Source: an uncultured Collinsella sp. (GTDB lineage: Bacteria; Actinomycetota; Coriobacteriia; Coriobacteriales; Coriobacteriaceae). Taken from it: a DNA stretch of 5,704 nt. The position numbers were made by a program, and so were the translations under genes. Under the pieces are notes generated by a model. It worked only from the letters and a program-made list of their open reading frames with translations, was not told where the DNA came from and did not search any database. Below, piece by piece: positions 1 through 5,654 of this stretch. Within the stretch, counting starts at the first letter, position 1, and the number at the start of each line of letters is the position of its first letter. Location: assembly GCA_900542555.1 (NCBI GenBank), contig UQNU01000081.1, positions 1 to 5,704 of the forward strand, given 5' to 3'.

Positions 1-50
1 TACGAGATGACGTCGAGTCTCGTGGGCTCGGAGATGTGTATAAGAGACAG
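1..50 (+). other. Nextera/P7 sequencing adapter (artifact), left end
   Basis: This is not genomic DNA. Bases 32-50 (AGATGTGTATAAGAGACAG) are the 19-bp Tn5 mosaic end used in Nextera tagmentation. Bases 17-31 complete the Nextera read-2 adapter. Bases 9-16 (GACGTCGA) fit an 8-base i7 index, and bases 1-8 (TACGAGAT) match the end of the P7 oligonucleotide. The block is the exact reverse complement of 5655-5704. Open frames starting inside it produce the peptide MCIRDS or MYKRQ, which are known adapter-derived false N-termini. Genomic sequence begins at base 51. Confidence 0.98.
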
Positions 51-51
51 C

Positions 52-231
52 GTCGATCCCGAACCTGCTGCAGAGCCGGAGCCCGAGCCCGAGCCGGCAG
101 AGCCCACGACGGCCGATCTCTACGCCCGTCGTCCCCGCAAGCGCAAGGCCGTCGTCGACCAGCTCGCTCGCGAGCTCGAGGCCGAGGACGACGCTGCCGC
201 CGCCGACGCCTCGAAGGGAGGCGATGAGTAA
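52..231 (+). CDS. TatA/TatB-family translocase subunit, C-terminal tail (5' truncated)
   Basis: Only the last 59 residues are present, because the gene is cut by the adapter junction at base 50/51. The visible part is a low-complexity hydrophilic tail. It has an alternating Glu-Pro run, a basic patch (RRPRKRK) and an acidic Ala/Asp/Glu end finishing in KGGDE. No conserved TatA/B transmembrane or amphipathic helix remains, so the assignment rests on position: the stop TAA shares its last base with the ATG of tatC, and TatA/B proteins commonly end in a charged, poorly conserved tail. In family terms this protein would pair with TatC to form the twin-arginine translocase in the cytoplasmic membrane. 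The sequence cannot distinguish TatA from TatB. An apparent ATG start at base 7 lies in adapter and should be ignored. Confidence 0.7.
   Translation, partial: VDPEPAAEPEPEPEPAEPTTADLYARRPRKRKAVVDQLARELEAEDDAAAADASKGGDE
73..96 (+). repeat. 6-bp tandem repeat encoding Glu-Pro
   Basis: Four consecutive hexamers (GAGCCG, GAGCCC, GAGCCC, GAGCCG) encode Glu-Pro four times within the tail of the TatA/B-like protein. Repeats of this kind can change copy number by slippage without shifting the reading frame, so tail length may vary between strains. Confidence 0.8.
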
Positions 232-233
232 TG
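216..233 (+). promoter_or_regulatory. tatC ribosome binding site and overlapping stop/start
   Basis: GGGAGG at 216-221 is a strong Shine-Dalgarno sequence 9 bases before the tatC ATG at 231. The TAA stop of the upstream gene and this ATG share one base (TAATG), an arrangement typical of translational coupling. It supports ATG 231 over the in-frame ATG at 252, which has no comparable purine-rich sequence upstream. Confidence 0.85.
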
Positions 234-1022
234 CCTATCGGACCTGCGCGTATGCCGCTCTTCGATCACCTGGGAGAACTCCGTCGCCGCCTGACCATCG
301 TGGTCGTGTCGGTGTTTGCCGCCGCTATCGTGCTGTATTTCGCCACGCCTGTTGTGCTCGACATCCTGGAAGATCCCATCCGCTCCTTTGTGCCGGACGG
401 TAAGTTCTACATCACTACCACGCTCGGCGGCTTTGGCTTGCGCTTCTCGCTGGCCATCAAGATGGCCGTGGTCATGTGCACGCCCATGATCATCTGGCAG
501 ATTCTGGCGTTTTTCCTGCCGGCGCTTCGACCCAACGAGCGCAAGTGGGTCGTGCCCACGGTGCTCGCCTCGACGGTGCTGTTCTTCCTGGGTGCCATCT
601 TCTGCTACTTCATCATCATTCCTGCGGGCTTTGAGTGGCTCATCGGCGAGACCTCGGCCGTCGCTACGGCACTGCCCGATCTGGAGAACTACGTCAACAT
701 GGAGCTGCTCTTTATGATCGGCTTTGGCGTGGCGTTTGAGCTGCCGCTCATCATCTTCTATCTGTCCGTCTTCCACATCGTGTCCTACGCTGCTTTCCGC
801 GGTGCCTGGCGTTATGTATACGTTGGCCTGCTCGTGGGTTCGGCTGTGATCACGCCCGACGGCTCGCCCGTTACGCTGGGTCTCATGTATGGTGCCCTGC
901 TCTCGCTCTACGAGATTTCGCTCGCCATCGCCCGTGTGGTCATTACCGCGCGCGAGGGCAAGGAGGGCCTGTTTGTGAGTCGTCTGGACCTGTTCTCGGA
1001 CGATGAGGACGACGAGGAGTAA
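231..1022 (+). CDS. tatC: Sec-independent protein translocase TatC
   Basis: TatC is the membrane core of the twin-arginine translocase. It binds the RR signal peptide of folded cargo and assembles with TatA/TatB. The 263-residue product is of normal family length. Family hallmarks are visible: HLGELRRRL at 13-21 on the cytoplasmic N-terminus (Glu16 and the following Arg residues contact the signal peptide), F94-F95 and RPNE ending at Glu103 in the first cytoplasmic loop, FELP with Glu170 in a membrane helix, and TPD at 208-210. Six hydrophobic segments fit the TatC fold, at roughly 22-42, 72-97, 107-133, 157-182, 194-207 and 213-237. The C-terminus ends in a strongly acidic tail (SDDEDDEE) that is not part of the conserved core. 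The gene follows a TatA/B-like gene with a one-base overlap and precedes hypA by 6 bases. That context suggests co-expression with machinery for hydrogenase or other exported redox enzymes. Confidence 0.97.
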   Translation: MPIGPARMPLFDHLGELRRRLTIVVVSVFAAAIVLYFATPVVLDILEDPIRSFVPDGKFYITTTLGGFGLRFSLAIKMAVVMCTPMIIWQILAFFLPALRPNERKWVVPTVLASTVLFFLGAIFCYFIIIPAGFEWLIGETSAVATALPDLENYVNMELLFMIGFGVAFELPLIIFYLSVFHIVSYAAFRGAWRYVYVGLLVGSAVITPDGSPVTLGLMYGALLSLYEISLAIARVVITAREGKEGLFVSRLDLFSDDEDDEE

Positions 1023-1028
1023 ATCGGT

Positions 1029-1385
1029 ATGCACGAGGTTGGCATTGTCAACGGCATACTCGATACAGTGATTCGCGCGGCGCGTGGGGCGGGGGCCTCG
1101 CGCGCCGTTTTGGTAACGCTGCGTATCGGGGATATGACCGAGGTCGTGCGCGAGGCGCTCGACTTTGCCTGGGAGACGTTTCGCGACGAGGACCCGCTCA
1201 CGCGCGGCTGCGAGCTTGCCGTGGAGGAGGTCCATCCACATAGCGAGTGCCTGGACTGCGGCGAGGTCTTTGATCACGACCGTTTCCATTGTCGCTGTCC
1301 CCAGTGTGGCGGCGCCAACGTGCGTCTGCTGCACGGCCGCGAACTCGACATCGCAAGTATCGAGATCGAGACCCCCGACGATTAG
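1029..1385 (+). CDS. hypA: Hydrogenase nickel-incorporation protein HypA
   Basis: HypA is a small cytoplasmic metallochaperone that, with HypB, inserts nickel into the large subunit of [NiFe]-hydrogenase. The 118 residues match the family length. The protein starts MHE, and His2 is the conserved nickel ligand once Met occupies position 1, which fixes the start codon. The structural zinc site is two CxxC pairs, C74/C77 (CLDC) and C90/C93 (CPQC). An extra Cys88 just before the second pair is not a standard ligand. The C-terminal segment GRELDIASIEIE is the typical closing strand of the family. The ribosome binding site GAGGAG (1014-1019) lies inside the end of tatC, 9 bases before the ATG, indicating a tight transcriptional unit. 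Close homologues (HybF, or urease-linked HypA) would look alike; the adjacent hypB supports the hydrogenase role. Confidence 0.95.
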   Translation: MHEVGIVNGILDTVIRAARGAGASRAVLVTLRIGDMTEVVREALDFAWETFRDEDPLTRGCELAVEEVHPHSECLDCGEVFDHDRFHCRCPQCGGANVRLLHGRELDIASIEIETPDD

Positions 1386-1439
1386 CCCGCCAGCAACCTG
1401 GGGACGGGGTATAAATGGTAGAAGTAAGGAGCGCCGAGT

Positions 1440-2123
1440 ATGGCCGAGAAAACGATTGATATCGCATCGCCAATTCTGTCGCGCAATGAGCGCCTGGCAG
1501 ATCAGCTGCGACAGCGATTTAAAGAGACAGGCACCTATGTGATCAATGTGCTGTCGAGCCCTGGCTCGGGCAAGACCACTACGATTCTGGGCACCAACGA
1601 GCGCCTGCGCGACAAGGCCGGCTTGCGCTGCGCCGTCATCGAGGGCGACATCGCCTCGGACGTCGACGCCATTACCATGAAGGAAGCCGGCATGCCCGCC
1701 ATCCAGATCAACACGGGCGGCCTGTGCCACCTCGAGGGCAACATGATCATGGAGGCTGTTGACGCCTTCGACCAGGCTGTGGGTCTGGAAAACATCGACG
1801 TCATCTTTATCGAAAATGTGGGCAACCTTGTCTGCCCAGTTGACTTTGACCTGGGCGAGAACCTGTCCATCATGATCCTCTCGGTGCCCGAGGGCGACGA
1901 CAAGCCCATCAAGTACCCGGGCATCTTCCAGCACGCCGGCGCACAGCTGCTCAACAAGGTCGACGTGGCCCCGGCTTTCGATTTTGACATGGATAGGTAT
2001 ACTAAGACACTCGATGACCTCAATCCGCAGGCGCCGCGGTTTGCCGTGAGCGCACGCAAGGGCGAGGGCATGGATGCCTGGTGCGATTGGCTCATCGGGC
2101 AGATTGAGCAAGCAAGGGCGTAA
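1440..2123 (+). CDS. hypB: Hydrogenase nickel-incorporation GTPase HypB
   Basis: HypB is a SIMIBI-class GTPase that works with HypA in GTP-dependent nickel delivery to [NiFe]-hydrogenase. The 227 residues carry the P-loop SSPGSGKT (39-46), the GD motif IEGDIASD (67-74), ENVGNLVCP (125-133), and the guanine-specificity motif NKVD (172-175) followed by SARKG (204-208). The metal site at the dimer interface is visible as C96-H97 (in GGLCHLEG) and C132. The N-terminus is short. It lacks both the CxxCGC high-affinity nickel motif of E. coli HypB and the histidine-rich stretch of rhizobial HypB, so nickel handling must rely on the G-domain site and HypA. AAGGAG at 1426-1431, 8 bases before the ATG, supports the start. 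The 54-base gap after hypA has no clear terminator. hypC-hypF and the hydrogenase genes are not in the window. Confidence 0.96.
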   Translation: MAEKTIDIASPILSRNERLADQLRQRFKETGTYVINVLSSPGSGKTTTILGTNERLRDKAGLRCAVIEGDIASDVDAITMKEAGMPAIQINTGGLCHLEGNMIMEAVDAFDQAVGLENIDVIFIENVGNLVCPVDFDLGENLSIMILSVPEGDDKPIKYPGIFQHAGAQLLNKVDVAPAFDFDMDRYTKTLDDLNPQAPRFAVSARKGEGMDAWCDWLIGQIEQARA

Positions 2124-2166
2124 GTCGGCCGCCATACGGGCGGGCGTAGCCGCAGAGATACGAGAT

Positions 2167-2180
2167 AGGAGCCTCTTTTG
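2167..2180 (+). promoter_or_regulatory. topA ribosome binding site with TTG start codon
   Basis: AGGAG at 2167-2171 lies 6 bases before TTG at 2178-2180. The TTG is the only start that keeps the complete N-terminal Toprim strand (KLIIAEKN with catalytic Glu7), because this motif begins at the second residue. A TTG start usually lowers initiation efficiency relative to ATG, so translation of the topoisomerase may be tuned down compared with the genes before it. No convincing -35/-10 pair is visible in the 54 bases upstream. Confidence 0.8.
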
Positions 2181-4766
2181 AAGCTCATCATCGCCGAGAA
2201 AAACGACGCCGCGCGTCAGATTGCCGAGCGTCTGTCCACGGGCAAGCCCAAAAAGGACAAGGTGTACAACACCGCCATCTACCGTTTTGAGTGGAAGGGC
2301 GAGGAGTGCGTGACGATCGGCCTTGCCGGTCACATCCTTGCGCCCGATTTTTGCGACAGCGTGCTGTTCGATAAAAAGCTGGGCTGGTATTCGGTCACCG
2401 AGGACGGTGAGATACTGCCGGCCGACATGCCCGATGGCCTGGCTCGTCCGCCTTACGACACCAAGCGTAAGCCGTTCCTTGCCGATGGCATTTCCATCAA
2501 GGGCTGGAAGCTCGAGAGCCTGCCTTACCTCACCTGGGCGCCTGTCATTAAGCTGCCGGCCGAGAAGGAGCTCATTCGTTCGCTCAAGAACCTCGCTAAA
2601 AAGTCCGACAGCGTCATTATCGCCACGGATTTCGATCGCGAGGGCGAGCTGATCGGTTCGGACGCCCTCAACAAGGTGCGCGAGGTTGCGCCCGACTTGC
2701 CGGTCGCCCGCGCCCAGTATTCTTCGTTTACCAAGGCCGAGATTACGCAGGCCTTTGATAATCTCGTCTCGCTCGACCAGAACTTGGCCGACGCCGGCGA
2801 GAGCCGTCAGCACATCGACCTCATTTGGGGCGCGGTGCTCACGCGCTACCTGACGCTCGCCAAGTTTGGCGGCTTTGGCAACGTGCGTTCCGCCGGCCGC
2901 GTGCAGACGCCGACGCTCGCCCTGGTGGTTGAGCGCGAGCGCGAGCGCATGGCGTTTGTGCCCGAGGATTATTGGCAGATCCGCGGCATGGGCGCCGCGC
3001 AGGGTGCTGCCGAGGACGACCGCTTTAAGATTGCGCACAAGACGGCGCGCTTTACCGACAAGGATGCTGCCGAGACGGCGTACGGCCATGTTGACGGCGT
3101 TGCGACGGCAACCGTCGCCGCGGTGACCAAGCGTTCGCGCAAGCAGCAGCCGCCCACGCCGTTTGCGACCACTTCGCTGCAGGCTGCCGCCGCAGCCGAG
3201 GGCATCTCGCCTGCGCGTACCATGCGCATCGCCGAGTCCCTCTACATGGCGGGCCTCATCAGCTACCCGCGTGTCGACAACACCGTGTACCCCGCGACGC
3301 TCGACCTGGGCGCCGTGGTGAGCGACCTGGCAAAGATCAATCCGGCGCTGGCACCTGTATGCAAAAAGGTGCTCGCCGGCCCCATGAAGCCCACGCGGGG
3401 CAAAGTCGAGACCACCGACCACCCGCCTATCTATCCCACGGGCGAGGGCGATCCGTCCACGCTCGATGGCGGCCAGCGCAAGCTCTACGACCTCATCGCC
3501 CGCCGCTTCCTGGCGACGCTTATGGGTCCCGCGACCATCGAGAACACCAAGCTCGAGCTCGACGTGAACGGCGAGCCGTTCGTGGCTTCGGGCGATGTGC
3601 TCGTGACCCCGGGTTTCCGCGAGGCGTACCCGTACGGACTCAAGCGCGACGAGCAGATGCCGCCGCTGGAGCAGGGTGACACGGTCGATGTGTTCGACAT
3701 TAAGCTCGAGGCCAAGCAGACCGAGCCGCCCGCGCGCTACAGCCAGGGCAAGCTCGTGCAGGAGATGGAGAAGCGCGGCCTGGGTACCAAGTCCACGCGC
3801 GCGAGCATCATCGAGCGCCTGTACGCCGTGCGCTACCTCAAAAACGATCCCGTGGAGCCGAGCCAGCTGGGTATCGCCATCATCGATGCACTGTCGCAGT
3901 TTGCCCCGCGCATCACGAGCCCCGATATGACCAGTGAGCTCGACGGCGACATGACCCGCGTGGAGCGCGGCGAGGATACCGAAGAGCATGTCGTGACGCA
4001 CTCGCGCGCGCTGCTGGCCGGCGTGCTCGACGAGCTGCTCAAGCACACGCAGGAGCTGGGCGACGCCATCAGCGACGCCGTCACGGCCGATGCGCGCGTG
4101 GGCGCCTGCCCCAAGTGCGGCAAGGACTTGGTTATGAAGACGAGCGCCAAGACCCGTGGCAGCTTCATTGGCTGCATGGGCTGGCCCGACTGCGATGTGA
4201 CCTATCCGGTGCCGAGCGGCGTCAAGGTGAGCCCGCTCGAGGGCGAGGCTGCCGTGTGCCCCGAATGCGGCGCACCGCGCATTAAGTGCCAGCCGTTCCG
4301 CCAGAAGGCTTTCGAGATCTGCGTGAACCCCACATGCCCCACTAACTACGAGCCCGACCTTAAGGTGGGCGAGTGCAAGGTGTGTGCCGAGGCCGGACGC
4401 CATGGCGATCTGATTGCGCACAAGAGCGAGAAGAGCGGCAAGCGCTTTATCCGCTGCACCAACTATGACGATTGCGGCGTGAGCTATCCGCTGCCGGCGC
4501 GTGGCAAACTCGAGGCGACGGGTGAGACCTGTCCCGAGTGCGGCGCCCCCATCGTGGTGGTCAACACGGCGCGCGGTCCGTGGCGTATCTGCGTCAACAT
4601 GGACTGCCCGACCAAGGAAAAGAAGCCCGCCCGTGGCCGCAAGACTGCGACCAAGGCGAGCACGGCGAAGAAGACCACGGCGACAAAGAAGACTGCTGCC
4701 AAGAAGACGACCGCCAGGAAGACTGCCGCGAAAAAGACGACCACCAAGAAGGCCGCCGACAAGTAA
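2178..4766 (+). CDS. topA: Type IA DNA topoisomerase (topoisomerase I), archaeal-like, with four zinc ribbons and Lys-rich tail
   Basis: This enzyme relaxes negatively supercoiled DNA by cutting one strand through a 5'-phosphotyrosine link. The 862 residues have, in order: a Toprim domain (about 1-180) with Glu7 in LIIAEKND and the metal-binding DFDREGE at 151-157; a type IA core (about 195-630) with SAGRVQTPTL at 238-247 and catalytic Tyr363 in ISYPRVDNTVYP; and a C-terminal DNA-binding region. That region has four Cys4 modules: C644/C647/C666/C672, C694/C697/C715/C720, C733/C736/C760/C766 and C785/C788/C805/C810. A tail from about 812 is rich in Lys, Thr and Ala (KKTT/KKTA repeats), like histone H1 or mycobacterial TopA tails. 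The N-terminal AEKND and the stretch GESRQHIDLIWGA (207-219) resemble archaeal topoisomerase I more than E. coli TopA, which reads VESPAKA at the first motif. All catalytic residues are intact. Reverse gyrase and topoisomerase III are less likely, given no helicase domain and the zinc-ribbon tail. Confidence 0.94.
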   Translation: MKLIIAEKNDAARQIAERLSTGKPKKDKVYNTAIYRFEWKGEECVTIGLAGHILAPDFCDSVLFDKKLGWYSVTEDGEILPADMPDGLARPPYDTKRKPFLADGISIKGWKLESLPYLTWAPVIKLPAEKELIRSLKNLAKKSDSVIIATDFDREGELIGSDALNKVREVAPDLPVARAQYSSFTKAEITQAFDNLVSLDQNLADAGESRQHIDLIWGAVLTRYLTLAKFGGFGNVRSAGRVQTPTLALVVERERERMAFVPEDYWQIRGMGAAQGAAEDDRFKIAHKTARFTDKDAAETAYGHVDGVATATVAAVTKRSRKQQPPTPFATTSLQAAAAAEGISPARTMRIAESLYMAGLISYPRVDNTVYPATLDLGAVVSDLAKINPALAPVCKKVLAGPMKPTRGKVETTDHPPIYPTGEGDPSTLDGGQRKLYDLIARRFLATLMGPATIENTKLELDVNGEPFVASGDVLVTPGFREAYPYGLKRDEQMPPLEQGDTVDVFDIKLEAKQTEPPARYSQGKLVQEMEKRGLGTKSTRASIIERLYAVRYLKNDPVEPSQLGIAIIDALSQFAPRITSPDMTSELDGDMTRVERGEDTEEHVVTHSRALLAGVLDELLKHTQELGDAISDAVTADARVGACPKCGKDLVMKTSAKTRGSFIGCMGWPDCDVTYPVPSGVKVSPLEGEAAVCPECGAPRIKCQPFRQKAFEICVNPTCPTNYEPDLKVGECKVCAEAGRHGDLIAHKSEKSGKRFIRCTNYDDCGVSYPLPARGKLEATGETCPECGAPIVVVNTARGPWRICVNMDCPTKEKKPARGRKTATKASTAKKTTATKKTAAKKTTARKTAAKKTTTKKAADK

Positions 4767-4790
4767 CCGAGCACATATCCGAGCACATAT
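4767..4790 (+). repeat. Perfect 12-bp tandem duplication after topA stop
   Basis: The unit CCGAGCACATAT occurs twice in direct succession (4767-4778 and 4779-4790), starting at the first base after the topA stop codon. It lies in the short spacer before the terminator hairpin. It may be a simple slippage duplication; no known site is recognised. Confidence 0.85.
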
Positions 4791-4797
4791 AGACACG

Positions 4798-4843
4798 GTG
4801 GGGCCGGGCGCGCAAATGCAAATGCGCGCCCGGCCCCACTTCT
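4798..4843 (+). terminator. GC-rich hairpin, probable terminator of the tat-hyp-topA operon
   Basis: A perfect 17-bp stem (4798-4814 with 4823-4839; left arm GTGGGGCCGGGCGCGCA) encloses an 8-base loop. It starts 31 bases after the topA stop. Only a weak pyrimidine stretch (CTTCT) follows, so it departs from the classic U-tract design. Strong stems with weak tails are seen in high-GC bacteria. It lies between convergent genes and may also stop transcription arriving from the right. Confidence 0.65.
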
Positions 4844-4846
4844 AAG

Positions 4847-4909
4847 TTGCGGTGAAATAGGGACTGTTTTTGCTGGCAAAAGGCCTAATTAATCCCTATT
4901 TCACCGCAA
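4847..4909. repeat. 17-bp perfect inverted repeat with 29-base loop
   Basis: TTGCGGTGAAATAGGGA at 4847-4863 pairs perfectly with 4893-4909. The loop (4864-4892) can itself fold, since TTTTG and CAAAA face each other across CTGG. The element is AT-richer than its surroundings and sits between the 3' ends of two convergent genes, 7 bases beyond the GC-rich hairpin. It may be a terminator for the minus-strand gene or an interspersed palindromic repeat (REP/MITE-like). No T-run follows on either strand, so a plain intrinsic terminator is not certain. Confidence 0.75.
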
Positions 4910-4929
4910 GTTCTAATCAGTTGCTGGGA

Positions 4930-5654
4930 TTACTTCACCTCGACGGGTTTGGCGCCGGGATAGCGCTCCTCAAAGTCTAGGCGGTACTTATTGTCATTGG
5001 TGCCCGCCACGTTGTCGCGCGACAGCGGCGCCACGATCTCGTTCTTATGGTCCGCGGGCTTTGCGTACTTTAAGCTGATCTCCCAGGCATCGCAGATCGC
5101 ATCGATGCGGTGATCCAGGTCGTCGTACAGAGCAATGATGTCCTTCCACGAGCTGTAGTTCTTAGAGCTTGTGGGGACGTCCAGGTCCTCGACGATATCG
5201 TAGTGCTGCTCGATGGTGTCTTCCGTGCGCTCGGCGACGTCGGCGAGATTTTGACGGGCGGTACGGTCCTCTTCCAGATAACCGCCATTGAACGCCTCTG
5301 CGCAGGCACGGACCTGGTTATCGAGATCTTCGAGCAGGTCGTAGTATTCGCTCAGGCGACGGTAGAGGTTTTGCTCGGAGAGGGTCGCCTGGCTGCCATC
5401 CTCGTCATCATCGTCGTCATCGTCAAAAAGGCTATTGGGGTCGTCGAGAGGCTTGAGGTCATCATCGTCAACATCATGGTGCAGCTTAGTAATCTCGGCA
5501 GTCGTTTGCGTGGCGGCGTTGTCGAAAGGCTTGATCACAAAAAAGATGACCAAGGCGATGATAATTGCCACGAGCACAACGATAACGGCGATAAGCGCCT
5601 TGGTGCTGCTCTTTTTGGCGGCGGGGGCCTGCGGTGAATCAGGCGCGTACGTAG
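4930..5654 (-). CDS. Single-pass membrane protein with acidic linker and helical exterior domain, function unknown (5' truncated)
   Basis: I do not recognise this protein. The frame is open from its TAA stop (4930-4932) to the adapter junction at 5654, giving 240 visible residues and no true start. In order they show: a Pro/Ala-rich segment ending in KKSSTK (1-18), one strong transmembrane helix (about 19-40, coded by 5533-5598), a spacer, and a very acidic linker (DDDD at 62-65 and a nine-residue Asp/Glu run at 77-85). After that comes a largely helical charged domain (about 90-195) with two cysteines, C117 and C187, and a short C-terminal part ending KPVEVK. Lysines before the helix favour an N-inside, C-outside topology. 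A GTG at 5577 could be called as a start but would cut the membrane helix in half. Unlike the four complete rightward genes, it uses the rare Leu codon CTA. Gram-positive proteins with a cytoplasmic zinc ribbon, linker and anchor have this layout, but the N-terminus is missing. Confidence 0.8.

Noticed and set aside
36..227. Arg-rich 63-residue protein starting MYKRQ
   Set aside because: Its start lies in the adapter mosaic end and it is a shifted frame of the TatA/B-like tail.
7..231. Complete small protein starting at ATG 7
   Set aside because: The first 14 codons are Nextera adapter; only 52-231 is genomic and it is a truncated C-terminus.
1386..1439. Separate promoter for hypB, from the TATAAAT-like sequence near 1410-1416
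   Set aside because: No matching -35 sequence is found at the right distance and the spacing to hypA suggests read-through; too weak to list.
120..4796. Minus-strand open frame of 1558 codons as a giant protein gene
   Set aside because: It lies opposite four well-supported genes in the codon-aligned antisense frame. The product is low-complexity (Arg, Leu, Gly, His, Ala-rich) with no domain I recognise, and codon bias explains the lack of stops.
4501..4845. Arg-rich open frames overlapping the end of topA
   Set aside because: They are shifted-frame readings of the Lys-rich repeat tail and run into the terminator hairpin.
4930..5577. Start of the minus-strand gene at GTG 5577
   Set aside because: The frame stays open to the end of genomic DNA at 5654, and a start here would split the hydrophobic membrane helix.
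5110..5637. Plus-strand 175-residue open frame rich in Val/Ile
   Set aside because: It is the antisense shadow of the minus-strand membrane-protein gene; the Val/Ile runs are complements of the Asp codon runs.
51..5654. CRISPR array, tRNA, rRNA or riboswitch
   Set aside because: No spaced direct repeats, cloverleaf or conserved RNA core was seen on either strand by eye.
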